From contig VCJN01001552.1 in assembly GCA_006384855.1 (NCBI GenBank), forward strand, positions 310,001 through 374,000: a stretch of DNA of 64,000 nucleotides. Reading direction: 5' to 3'. Below, one piece after another: positions 53,560 to 64,000 of this stretch. Both the position numbers and the translations under genes were made by a program. The notes under the pieces are model-generated. The model searched no databases. It was given only the letters and a program-made list of their open reading frames with translations, and had not been told where the DNA came from. This DNA comes from Tetraselmis striata (Eukaryota; Chlorophyta; Chlorodendrophyceae; Chlorodendrales; Chlorodendraceae). Positions within the stretch are counted from its first letter, which is position 1, and each line of letters begins with the position of its first letter.

Positions 53560-56500
53560 GAAACTTCTTAATGGGATTTCCTCCCTTTCCCTAATAAACT
53601 GCGTTTCGGCTACAATGCTGCTTAGTGGTACGGGAACTATGCACCTGTCGTTGCGACCTTTTTTGGATGCAGCACGAGTAGACAGAAAAGCAGCCATAAA
53701 AGCCTGCCATCTTCCAGTTTTCGTTGCGTTACACGCAGCGATGTTAAAACTGTCTCGTACGCAATTACGAAGAAGGTCACCCAGGTTGTTCATCAAGACC
53801 ACACCCGGCTCACCACCCGTGTGTGATATTCTCATCCGTACGTCCGTTCGTTACCATGTCCGATGGAGAAGAACCCGTCGTTGAGCCGACGCTCGAATCG
53901 CTACAAGTAGACGTGAAGGCCCAGTCTACATGGGTGCGCGAGCTTGCAACAACGATGGCACAGTTGACGGCTCGTGTCCGTGTTGTTGGTGGGGGTGGGG
54001 CACATGGCTTCGTCTCCGGGCAGCGCGTCGCGGGACATCCGACAGGCAGCGGGGGAGCCGCAAGGCGCCCCGACTTGCTAGAGCCAGCCCATAGCGGCCG
54101 TGTCGGAGCAAAATCCGTGAGTGACGAGGACGACTACCTCGCGGTGCCAGAGCTAATAATGCAACGAGCAAAGTCTGGTTACGAGGCCGTTCGACCGGTC
54201 AGCCGAGTGCCTGGACTGTTCCCCCTGAGCACATACCTAACGAACGAGTACCTCAAGCAAGATGACCGGCGTCTGCCGGCCCAGCAGGAGTATCTATGGA
54301 TGTCGTGTTTCGGCGCCCACATGGCCGCACTTTTCGGAGCTCTCGACGAGCTGCTACTCTACGTCCTTGCTGTAGATCAGGACTTCACCCCCTACCTCGC
54401 GCGTGCTCGGAACCACGCCGAAGCCATCGACACGGCGTTTCGTTTTCGTTTGGCCTTCCTACGGAGGCTTAACGACGTCAAGCGTGTGCACGATGATCAA
54501 GGCGTTCTGGACGTGCTGCGAGCCGCCAAGCATTTTCAGCCTGCTTCTGAGCATCTAGGCTCTGAGATTTTTGGGGACCTCATGAGGGACTACGAGCGTC
54601 GCGTCTTCGAGGCGACAGTAGCTAGCAGCGCAAAAGCAAGCGCTATTGCTCGAGTGACAGCAGCGGCCGCAAGACGCGGGCGTGGTGGCGGGCGCGGGCG
54701 TGGCCGCGAAGGTGAGCATGAGTGACGGTGTGGGGCACCTTTCGTCGGAACTGCTTGCGCTTTGCGAGGCCACCTTTCGGTGGCCGTCGCAAGGTTAACT
54801 TACCTTAGTAGCTCAACGACGGGATGAGCGCTCTATATCGGGACCAACCCCCCCCCCCCCCCCCCCCTCCCCCCATCTTACAGACTTCATTTAGACCTTC
54901 CTCGGTGCGGCACTTCTTACAGCTATAGCCGAGAGCGGCTCAACCAGCATCCCCACACCTGCGCATGGCGGTTCAACACACCGCCTCCCATACCACCTCA
55001 TCGCTGCGTTAGTCGGTTGTCATTCGGTGACCGCCGGAAAGCGCACCCTTGCAGCTCAACGGCGGGATGAGCGCCCTGTGTCAGGACCTGACCCCCCACC
55101 TTACATACTTCATTTAGACCTTCCTCGGTGCAACGCTTCTTACAGCTACAGCCGAGTGCGGCTCAACCATCCGCACACCTGCACATGGCGGCTCAACCAA
55201 CCGCCTCCCGTACCATTCCATTACTGCGTCCGTCGGTTGTTACACTGCGAGTTACAACCTGTTCGCAGTGACCAAGCTTCGCGCGTGTACGTTACGCGCG
55301 TGACATGCGCTACGAGCGCGAAGGGCGCGCGGGGCGGCCCTCCTACCTGAACCTAGCCCCGCAAACCCGTACTGGTGATGCTGCAAACCCTTACAGCAAC
55401 TACCGGCCAACCGCCGAAACCCCAACTGCTACCACCAATTACTTTTCTTAAATGAGCCGACCTTCTGTTACTCTGTCGGCCAGGCACCGCACTTGCGTAA
55501 TTAACGAGCCCGATGATGTTGCCCCTTGGGTTGCTTCACTCCGGTCTCGGCTGCTCCGGTCTCCGGCGGTCTCCGGTCTCCGGCGGTCTCCGGTCTCCGG
55601 CGTTCGGCTCAGACGAATTGGGACAGCGGACCCTCGATCTACTACACTCCAGGTCCCTCACCGCTCATACACTGAAGAGTTACGCCGGCAAGCTGTCTCA
55701 ATCGCGGAGTTCTGCCACGACTCCGAGAACATCAGCCCGCTGGAGGCGACTACTGCTACCGTCGTCCGGTACGTCGCCTGGGTTGGTGAGCGTGGGCACA
55801 TTGGGGCTACGTCGTTGCAGCCCTATCTGTCCGCAATCAACACGTTCTTCGAGCTACAATACCTCGACCCAATCGCCAAGGACAGCCTGCACCTTACTGC
55901 AGCTCGTCTTGGTCCAATGCTACGGCAACGCCGGCTAGAGGCTGCCCCTTTGCGAGTCCCTCTGCTTGTTGATGTCGCTTACAGCTTCGTCGAGCATGCA
56001 GAGTTGATTGTGTCTTCTCCCACCCAGAGTACTAACACGACTTCCGAGCCCTCGTGGCCTCGGTTGTCAACTTCATGTTCTTTGCCACGGACTTACTTGC
56101 GTGTCCTGCCGAGTGCGGGATATGCATGTCGACGATTGCAACATTACCCTGCAGGTGTACCGCGAGAAAGGCCGCACTGGTCGACGGGGCCCCGACGACC
56201 TGCGCGTACTGCTCCTGCCAGGGTCAGAGCACCCCCGCATCGCGCGTCTCCTGCACCACTTCATCGACCACGTACAGTCTGCCCCCCGGTTCCTATTGCC
56301 CTGGCCGAAACTAGCTTCTGGGCGATCACCCCGAGCGCGCAGTCCAATTCTTGGACCGCCGCCACAATGTCGGACTGGCCCTCTACGGCTGTTCGTCTTG
56401 TCGGTGCCGCCCCTCCCGCCGGCACTTCCTAGAGCTCACACAGCCTTCGCAAGGGAGCAGCGTCCGCCGCTAACGCCATCGGAGCAGTACTGTCCCACAT

Positions 56501-57040
56501 TCGCTACCAAGGCGGTTGGGCCACTAACTCCGACGTCGTTCTGGACTACATTGACCCCAACGTTCTTCCGTCGCCCGGCGCATGGTTCTTCTTCGGTCAC
56601 ATCGCGCCCCTCCGCCACTTCCAAGTCCAACATGACTCCGCAGCGGTGGTCTTCCCGGTGCCCACTTCATGACCTAGCGCTACCCCTTCTCCGTCAATCC
56701 ACAGCTGTCTCCGTTTGCTCAACACTGGCAAAACCAGACTCAACTTGTTTATGGGGTTTCCTCCCTTTCCCTAAACCGCTTTTCGGCTACAATGTTGCTC
56801 AGTGGTACGGGAACTAGGCACCTTTCGTTGCGCCCCTTTGAGGATGCAGCACGAGTAGACATAAAAGCAGCCATAACAGCTGGGCCTGCCATCTTCCAGT
56901 TTTCGCTACGTTACACCCCTGACTCCGTTTTCCCCCTGACTCCGTTTTCACTCCACGCTTTCACTTAACCTTCCTGCCAATTTCGGCTCTTGCCCGTGTA
57001 AAAAGGCCTGCGCGACCTTTTTAGCAAAACTAGACTCTAT
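53560..57040 (+). mobile_element. Gag-YR element, second copy, inserted in a LINE
   Basis: Same family and layout as 26001-29214: A1 at about 53560-53755, a Gag-like frame starting MSDGEEPV at 53856, a YR region (about 55460-56640), B1 at about 56725, A2, and a B2 end near 57040. It too has no RT or RNase H. A ~245-bp tandem duplication lies between the Gag-like and YR parts (about 54775-55260). It is broken in several places and looks older than the 26001 copy. Confidence 0.8.
53856..54725 (+). CDS. Gag-like protein, second copy
   Basis: About 290 residues, closely similar along its length to 26316-27227, including PVSRVPGLFPLST, DDRRLPAQQEYLWMS and FRFRLAFLRRLNDVKRVH. It ends in an Arg/Gly-rich tail. 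Preservation of this frame while the recombinase part has decayed is of interest. Part of a fossil element. Confidence 0.6.
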   Translation: MSDGEEPVVEPTLESLQVDVKAQSTWVRELATTMAQLTARVRVVGGGGAHGFVSGQRVAGHPTGSGGAARRPDLLEPAHSGRVGAKSVSDEDDYLAVPELIMQRAKSGYEAVRPVSRVPGLFPLSTYLTNEYLKQDDRRLPAQQEYLWMSCFGAHMAALFGALDELLLYVLAVDQDFTPYLARARNHAEAIDTAFRFRLAFLRRLNDVKRVHDDQGVLDVLRAAKHFQPASEHLGSEIFGDLMRDYERRVFEATVASSAKASAIARVTAAAARRGRGGGRGRGREGEHE

Positions 57041-57650
57041 GAATTTCGGATTGCCTTCAATGAGGTATCCCGCCGGCCGGGGTGCGATACTTTACGGCTT
57101 GCTTCAGCACCCGCGTCTACATGGGATGATCCCTACTTTCTTCCGGATGTTGTATGACCGTCCCAGCGACCTGTACTACTACGCACGCCGGATGTTCCCG
57201 ATACTTTGCGCGCCACCCTACAGTCTCGTACGGGTGTGCGCCAGGGTGATGTGTTGGCCCCGCTATGTTTGTGCCTTGCCATTGCGGGCCCGGTGCAAGC
57301 GGTTGTGGCTTGTACCGCCGCTGATACTTTCTGCCAGAGTCTCGCGGATGATTGCGGCGCGGCTACTGCCGCGGCTCACATTCCGCGTGTTTTGTCGAGT
57401 ATGCACGGAGCTTCTCAAAGTCGGATTGATGGACATAACTGTAGCACGCGGTACGTTCGTCAGCCTCGGTGACAGCGAGGTCGAGTTGCGGGCAGTGCGG
57501 GCGAAGTTGGCCCCGCAAGGGTTTCGCGTACTCCGGCCGACGACCATGTCCATGATGGCGCCGTGTACATGGGTGCTTCTACACCCCTCCACATAAGTCC
57601 GGGTTTTGCATTTTCGATCGCAAAGCGCATACATGGGCGAGGATAACGCC
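57040..57650 (+). pseudogene. LINE 3' part (RT motifs A-C)
   Basis: Resumes the interrupted LINE with IAFNEVSRR (motif A, about 57055), RGAILYGLLQHPRLHGMI, RTGVRQGDVLAPL (motif B, about 57225) and QSLADDCGAA (motif C, about 57340). These are spread over more than one frame, so it is inactive. Further LINE-like phrases may continue to about 59290 (LNRMMPPSELDPFLAAVD), but this is uncertain. Confidence 0.65.
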
Positions 57651-59363
57651 GGCTGCATGTGCATACATGCTAACTACAGTGGGAATAGTTCGGGCGAACG
57701 CCTATTGTGCGCTTTATACCCACCCGCGCGACAACACGACCATTTGTGGGCGCCATTTCAAAAACGCGAAATCATTGCATGGTGCGTTGGCGCCAGAAAG
57801 TTGTGGGTTGCGCCAACCGTCCAAACCTATGGAAATAGCGGCACTCGTCGCACCAAACTCGGTGGATACGGCCCTTGGCATAAGTTGCACACACCGTGCG
57901 TGTAGGTCACTGAAAGCATGTCGCTATAGGCACGACGTGACACCCCAACGTCAAGTTGGCCACTGTGGGGAGCAATTTTGGGCTGAAAATGCTGCTGTTT
58001 CTGTGGCGAACGCACGTAGGAGAGGCGCTCGATGGCCCCCTTGGCGTAGGGCAATGCTCTACTATGGGGGCGCGTGGTGGAATGCCAGTTGCACCGTTTC
58101 GTGGGCGGGGTGGCGCGGTAGGGGCGTGGATTTTGATTAATATGAAATTCCTTGAAAAATGCTGTGGAAAATGGCATTTTGGCTGGTAGATGTGTGTATC
58201 GCTAGGAGGTGGCACATGCCAAGTGTTGGTGGTCCGTGGTCATCCAAATACATAACGCTCTCGCGCAACTGAGTATGGGGCTTAGACACGCACTTGGCGC
58301 AAAGCCACGCGCCCGATATGGGTGGGCACATGAGGCAGTGAGGGGCAACTTGGATGGTCATCTTTGGGGATTTTTCCGGAGACCCAAAAATCGATTTTTT
58401 GATTATGGAAGAGTGTTCCCGACGCAGAATTGAACGAGGAATCGCGTGATATTTTTAAAAAGTTTTTCTGAGCAAACCCTGAGAAGTTATAGCGTTTTGA
58501 AGCCAAGGGGGTGTTGCCGCGCGTGGCCGACACTGATGCCATGCCAGTATCGCAACGCGACATGCACTGGCCGCCGCCCACACGGCTGCACCCCAACCAA
58601 ATGCACCCGAGCCCCTCGCCAATGTGTTTCCTCACGCGTTCATGGCCATCCCGCCGTTTGGTTGCCTATGCACGCGCGTCGGCGTGTGCGTGATACCGAC
58701 CCCGGTTTGGTGCAGTTGCAGGCGACGCCCATCCACGCACCAAGTGCAGCGTGATTCCCTAGTCAAAGGTCATTAAGCTTCGGTTTGAGCCACTCGTCAT
58801 GCAGGTTTTATAAAGCCCTCTGAGATTCCAGGGTTTCATCTCATATACCCTACGTTCAGGTACCCTAGACTTGTGAAGTCTTGAGACTGCCGAAAAGGGG
58901 CCCCAAACTTATGTGCAGGGGTGTATTAGCCATTACCCCAAGTAAGTGGATGACCGGTGCGTTGGGGCGGCGCCGGGAGGCCCACGCCGCACTATTGGAG
59001 CGCATCGCCTCATTTGGCACGTCGGGATACGGCTGCTACGTACCATGGGGCCATGCGGTTGTTGGCCGTATGTGCGGTGCGGCAGACCGGCTTCCTCAAC
59101 CGCATGATGCCGCCGTCCGAACTGGACCCTTTCTTGGCGGCCGTGGACGCCGCCAGCATTTCGGCTGCATTTTCGTTGCCTGGTCTGGACGCATGCGGCT
59201 AGTCTACACCGCGCATGGAGGCTGCGATCGTCCAGATGAGTATGCCCGCGGATTTTGGCGGTTTGAATATGGCCTTGCTGGAGTCTGAGGCCCCTGCGGC
59301 GTTTATTCCGCGCAATCGGTGGTCCAAGCTGGTATGGGAGTACGGGCCCGCCCTCGGCCCCTT
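57651..59363. other. No clear gene; possible LINE tail
   Basis: Short frames only. The segment around 59080-59280 has a protein-like phrase in two frames (RQTGFLNRMMPPSELDPF, then DEYARGFWRFEYGLAGV) and may be a decayed LINE C-terminus. Confidence 0.3.
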
Positions 59364-59920
59364 GTATATGTTACGACCCATATGAAAACGTGACACATGT
59401 GCACATGTGTCGCCACATGTGCACATGTGTCACCGGGGGACACATCTACACATGTGTCATGTTGCTTTTGACACATGTGCACATGTGTTGCCTCGTGACG
59501 CATCTGCATATGTGTCAAAATCAAAACGACACATATGCACATGTGCTAGCACATGTACACATATGTCATTTTTCCGGCTGATCACGACACATGTGCACTT
59601 GAGGCATGAACAGTGTGACTCATGTGCACATGTGTGGCCCGACACGTGACACATGTACACATGTGTCATTTTCGAGTGTGAGATAAGACACATATGAATA
59701 TACGTCCATTTTCGTCCGCGGAATTCGAGCGTGGGGTTCTAATTTAGAATTATTGCAATATAAATATTCCGGAAGGCACAAATTAATTATTTAAGCATGC
59801 TGGCCACTCGTTTGATGCCCTTAAAATGTATATTAAGGCACTACAGAGCAACATCAGCCAGCAATATACAAAAGGATGTCGTCAGCATTTAGACGATGGC
59901 AAAGATAGTGTTGGCAGGTG

Positions 59921-60817
59921 TCATATCATTATATTGCTGCGCACTTCAGGACACGGACATGGAACTTGGCTAGTGGAAGCACCCTCGTCGTAAATGTTCT
60001 CACATTTACTGTTGCCATTGTGACACCGGGAGTTGCATTTCCTGCGTGCTTTGCGGCATGCACATACATTGGTTCTGCACGGACCCTTGCAACTACACCT
60101 CAACACACCCTGGCCAGCAAATAGGGATACAGAAGCCGAAGCTTCTGTATCCCTATTATCCCATGTAGAAGCCATGGGATAAATTGCGCACTGATATCTG
60201 TTTCTAGTTGGCTTCTCTCGCAATTGTTCAAGCACACCCGCAGCCCGTGTTGCGCTGGGACACTATCACGCACAGGATCAATATCCCCATGGCCAAAAGA
60301 TGGCCTTATGACTCCAGCCTTTTTCGCAAACCTGAAAGGCCAGGTGCCACATGTTTAAGATGTGGCACCTGAAACATCAGTTCAAAGCCACGATATGTCA
60401 CACACCCAATAAATCAAAACCACAAGCACATAGTACGTAGGCAATGCCATACCAAAAATACATTTACATATACATAGGGATTGTTACCTCGATGACGATG
60501 CACACCAAGCATTGTGCATCTGGCTTGGAGCGGTCGATGCTTGGAATTGGGATACGGACGACATCGCCAACCAATGGTGCTGGCCTATGACGTGCAGCCA
60601 TTCTGGTCCGCATTGCCATGGCTTGCTTGGCCTGAACGTCAGCACACCTAGACCTGATGGCTTGGCGCTCTGGCGTGTCTGCGACGTCTAGGTCTAATTG
60701 GACAGACCGCTCCCGTGACTGAAAGCGCACCCAGCAGGACGTCAAACACAAACGCCCAAAGAATGCGCGGCTGAAGGCGCTGGCTACGCTGCCGTCTGCA
60801 GCAATCTCCACGGGCAC
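59921..60817 (-). CDS. C-terminal exons of a putative transposon protein (GDxV plus Cys-rich module)
   Basis: The first minus-strand exon runs from about 60817 to 60488 and ends at a good GT donor (GAG/GTAACA). It holds RHRPAPLVGDVVRIPIPSI followed by DRSKPDAQ. The next block (about 60235-59921) has AGVLEQLREKPTRNRYQ, then FAGQGVLRCSCKGPCRTNVC and CRKARRKCNSRCHNGNSKC. The same pair, a GD-V-x-V-P-x-x-DR segment followed by a dense Cys motif, ends integrase-type proteins related to animal KRBA2/Ginger-like transposases, by recollection of that family. I see no DDE core here, and the exons upstream are unresolved. The exact acceptor of the last exon was not fixed. Confidence 0.45.
60120..60181. 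other. Two adjacent hairpins inside the coding exon
   Basis: Hairpin 1: 60120-60157 with 17-bp perfect arms and a 4-nt loop. Hairpin 2: about 60156-60181 on TATCCCATG. Both fall within the open minus-strand exon. Confidence 0.8.
60340..60371. other. Hairpin, 12-bp perfect arms
   Basis: CAGGTGCCACAT, a 7-nt loop, then its exact inverse. Lies in the region between the two C-terminal exons of the minus-strand gene. Confidence 0.8.
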
Positions 60818-61299
60818 CTCCTCCTGTTTCTACACCCAGCACACCACGTCGGCGACGCCGCAGCACCTCCGCCAGCCGCATCCCGTCCTTCGCGTCCACG
60901 TTCACGCCCTGCCCGGCACCGACACGGAGCGTCAGGCGTTGCGACGTTGAAGAAGCACATGTTATGGCAAACATCACATTGCCGCGGCGCAAAAGTAGGA
61001 GCAAATGCTGTGCCATCAATGGTGCTGACGGATGGGTGGATACATTTTTTTTTCATTATTTGACATTCTCATACATATGCTACGGGTGCAGACGGGGTAT
61101 TGATAACACGGGGAATAGGAACCTGCCTTGCGTGCCACGTCAAATCTAGACGAAACAATAGCGGGACTATAGGGAGTGCTCTTATATAGCTTGCATAACT
61201 TGAGGTTTACAACAAAAGTCTTATGGGTGAGTTGGCGCCCGTACTTCTAATATCAAATATCATATTTTATGTTAATATGTTTTTGCATCAAGTACGACC

Positions 61300-62290
61300 G
61301 AAAAGCTAACAGCCGTGATGGCATGCCGTCAAGCGTGCGGCAGAACGTGCACCGCAAAGGCGATGGCGATGCGGACGGCGGCAAGCCCAGGGGGGGGGGG
61401 GGGGGGGGGGAACCTGGCATGTGCTGCCTCCGGAGCAGGTGCACCCTGCGATCTCCTCCTGGCTTGCCACGCCGCCGGCCTCCACGTTACCGCCGCCCAG
61501 ACGCAGCGCCCCCAATGATAGGCCGCCGCTGCTGCCGTCCCATGTATCCACGGCGGGGCAGACAAAGTACAACAGGGTGGAGTGGAGCTGCGCCATGGCG
61601 TCACGGAGCGCTGTCAGCGTGGGGTTTTACTCAACCTGCACCTCCACCTGCGCCCACGCCCCAAGCACAGAGTTAGGCAAGCCGCCGTCGGGTCAAGCAC
61701 AGCGATGAGACGCAGCAACATGCAGGAATCCCCCCCCCCCCCCCCCCCCCCAACACACACAAAAGCCCCAAGCACACCTGCCTGAGCTCACTGGAGGGAC
61801 AGTCACATACTCCCAGGCGGACGCACCACAGCCTTGTACGCTTCGCCACTGAGAGCCACGAGGTCGCTTAGCACGCCGCATCCGCTGCGGAAGCTCGGCG
61901 CCTGGCCCTGACTGGAACCGCACACCACGACAAGGATGCGCGCCGCCTCTGTCTTTGCGTTCGACCCCCACTCATTGGCGCCTGCGGCCCCGAGCTCGGC
62001 GGGGGCCGCCGCTGCTTGCAACGTGTCTCGTCGTTCGTCTGCCTGCTGGTCCAGCTGCTGAGCATCGACAGCAGGGTCAGAGCAGACCAGAAGGGGAGAC
62101 CTGTTGCCAGCTCACAGGAAGGGGGGCGGGGGCGGGGGGGCAGGACATGCTCATTCTCCGCCTCAGCCGCCGCCACCGCCAGCCATGTTGCTTCCTCTTC
62201 GGGCGTTAGGCTCGCGCAAGGGCCCGACCCTGATGCGAAAAGGGCACTGGCCTCTTGACCAATACTTGACCAATACTTGACCCCAGCCAC
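61300..62290 (-). CDS. Candidate internal exons, family unknown
   Basis: Minus-strand protein-like segments: TPEEEATWLAVAAAEAENEH (about 62200); AARILVVVCGSSQGQAPSF (about 61930); and MAQLHSTLLYFVCPAVDTWD (about 61560), whose segment ends in ...CTCSGGSTCQ at a GT followed within 3 nt by 21 Cs. That last junction looks like the splice-site/C-tract pattern of the host introns. They may be exons of the same gene as 59921-60817 or of an engulfed host gene. Exon borders are not established. Confidence 0.3.
61390..61410 (-). repeat. Poly(G) tract, 21 bp (C on the sense strand)
   Basis: Directly follows a candidate minus-strand 5' splice site. Confidence 0.9.
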
Positions 62291-62591
62291 GAGTGAGAAG
62301 TTCGAATTTTCTCGCTGTAGGGGCTGCCTTCCTTTCGTGAAACCATAGCAACAGCGTCGAGGAGGGAAGTAAGACCATATCTAAAGCATACCATTGTTCA
62401 ATTGTGTCAGGGATCATGAGAGATAGAGGAAGGAGACGACGAGAGAGGGCGGCGGGCAGCAGGGGTGGAGATCGGGGGCATCATAGTCCAAGATCGCGCG
62501 AGGCAGGAACGCCCTGGTCATATTATATGATCGGTTGGTCGGTATAGGGAGGCGAGGGACAGAGGGACTGCTGGGAGAACGACAGAGAGCC

Positions 62592-62612
62592 GGGGGGGGG
62601 GGGGGGGGGGGG
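62592..62612 (-). repeat. Poly(G) tract, 21 bp
   Basis: Inside the TIR element, C on the minus (gene) strand. Confidence 0.9.
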
Positions 62613-62759
62613 AGGAGGGGGGTTCGTTCTAGCCCAGCATCGCAAGGCGAGAGCGCCCATGGGCAACGTGGAGTAGGGGCGAGTGGCGGACGGCGGCCGC
62701 GGCAGCTCCTCGGCGGCGGCGGCGGCGGGGTGGCGTCGGCGGCTTACCTCCGATCCTAC

Positions 62760-63154
62760 CTCAAGGGTGTCGTATATGCGCAAGCACTCCAGAGCTTGTG
62801 CGTATGTACTCCGACTCGAATAATAGTGTCATGTTCTTCGCTTTCCTGGCCATATACTCCTGGAGCTTGGCGTTGAAAACCTGCCGATGTAGGTCGACCA
62901 TGTAGGCAGTGTCCTCTGGAGGCGGCACAGCGTTGGGAGCGGGTGCCTGTAGGCCGGCAGCGCCACGGTGCGCCGGGCGGCCCCCGTGCTGTGCAGCATT
63001 GGCGCCATCCGGAGCGATAGCCGCCGCGGCCGGCTGGCCGTCCCGCAGTCGAGACCGCATCTCCGGTTGGGGCCGGCGCTGGATGGGGGCAAGGGGGCAA
63101 GGCGGGCTCGGAGTAAGGGTACTGAGTGCGCGATCCAACCTGTGCACGCGCCAT
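62760..63154 (-). CDS. Candidate first exon of the TIR-element gene
   Basis: Minus-strand open frames begin near 63154. One frame contains the protein-like phrase EDTAYMVDLHRQVFNAKLQ followed by EYMARKAKNMTLLFESEYI (about 62930-62800). It lies just inside the right terminal array, where a transposon gene would start. The start codon is uncertain because the best phrase is not in frame with the first ATG. Confidence 0.25.
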
Positions 63155-63574
63155 TTTGAACTGGCGGGCGAACCGCCGCCCGCGCGCCCGCCGCCCCCGT
63201 CAGGCAGCCACCCCTGAACAACTTCCGCCGGCGGTTTATCGCCCCTCCGCAGGGTCGCTACTTATCTGCTCGTTTTTCACGGATAAGATACGACCCTGTG
63301 CATATGCGTAGAAAGCAGCGGACGCGGGTGACCCATATGCACATGTGTATCGATCAATACGGCGCATGTTTGCATGTGTCGTCATCAGCCGGAAATATGC
63401 CCCATGTGGACATGTGATGACACAAATGCACATGTGTCAAAAAACAATGACATATGTGCACATGTGTTAACACATGTGCAGATGTGTCCCCCGATGACAC
63501 ATCTGGGTCGTCGATGTGTCACGTATTGACACATTTCAAGATGTGTCACGTTTTCATATGGGTCTTAACATATA

Positions 63575-64000
63575 TATAGTCGCTAGATATACGACCGAGC
63601 GAGATAAACCGCGGTTGTTGATCTTTAGTGAAGTGCTTTTAGCGGTGGATTTCTTACTGGCCTTGTAATTGTAATTTACACCAGGACCCTACTACATCGC
63701 GCGGTACGGGATGCTTATTTTATACAGGCGGCTTGATCTTTTTGTACTACTTTTAGCGGTGGATTTGTTACCGCAGTGTCGTCAGCACATCAAGCGACGA
63801 CGGCAAAAAGCCGCCGCCACCGCTCGCGCGGTCCGCGCAATAATACAGTTTTTAAAAAATACAGGTTAAAAAAACCTGTGCATATACTGTCCCGGCTCCC
63901 ATGCTAGAAAGTACTGTTCATGCCCGCGAATAAGTAGTATTACTCCCAAACATTCGAAATTCCGCACCCCCCTACTCTAATTATTTTTACGTTCTGTGTT
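63575..64000. repeat. Diverged relative of the palindromic MITE
   Basis: Shares CTTTTAGCGGTGG..., TACTGGCCTT...GTAAT and GTATTACTC phrases with 25506-25811, rearranged and interrupted. No ORF. Confidence 0.4.

Larger units (their letters stand above)
59364..63574. mobile_element. 4.2 kb TIR element with palindromic terminal arrays
   Basis: The left end TATATGTTACGACCCATATG continues AAAACGTGACACAT. The right end is its near-exact inverse (63541-63574). Behind each end lies an array of ACACATGTGCACATGTGT-like palindromes (59390-59670 and 63330-63560), also inverted copies of each other, including a shared TTTCCGGCTGAT block. The interior carries a minus-strand multi-exon gene. The arrays are likely binding sites for the element's own protein. 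The superfamily is not identified. Confidence 0.65.

Overview
The window looks like nuclear DNA of a green alga (Viridiplantae, probably a chlorophyte). Genes have many short introns with GT-AG borders. One gene encodes a plant-type B-box zinc-finger (BBX) protein and another an organellar mTERF protein. Most of the remaining sequence is transposable elements and satellites. The species cannot be fixed from the sequence. There are no operons, no CRISPR array and no rRNA genes.

Four host genes could be resolved exon by exon with consistent reading phase: two paralogous protein kinases with predicted signal peptides (8098-10888 and 21361-24102, both + strand, ten exons each, 440 and 443 aa); a BBX protein (36712-39008, + strand, six exons, 309 aa); and an mTERF protein (complement of 41228-43049, two exons, 441 aa).

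Layout. 1-5000: no recognisable gene, one decayed coding stretch and a tandem duplication. 5185-7264: on the minus strand, a decayed pogo/Tigger-type DDE transposase abutting a LINE reverse-transcriptase fragment. 8006-10888: kinase 1. 12275-13664: relic of a tyrosine-recombinase (YR) element. 14001-21184: a 7.2 kb structure bounded by ~760 bp inverted repeats and filled with satellites, a duplicated cassette, a MITE and a second inverted-repeat element; it separates the two kinases. 24937-35728: two copies of a TIR element, the second holding two different YR elements and a small insertion. 36712-43049: the gene island with BBX and mTERF. 43272-48348: a third YR element family, with a zinc knuckle. 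48488-50613: a decayed hAT element. 50768-57650: a truncated YR element, then a LINE interrupted by another YR element. 59364-63574: a TIR element with palindromic terminal arrays and a minus-strand gene ending in a cysteine-rich module.

Four themes stand out. (1) Long pure C tracts lie on the sense strand just downstream of 5' splice sites. (2) Three YR families share the A1-B1-A2-B2 split-direct-repeat layout, and only one element in the window has a recognisable reverse transcriptase; one family repeatedly shows Gag-like plus YR only. (3) The nest at 25860-35728 has an empty reference copy next to it, so the insertion points can be read directly. (4) The kinase pair differs at the alpha-C glutamate (Glu in one, Gln in the other), which suggests divergence of catalytic competence.
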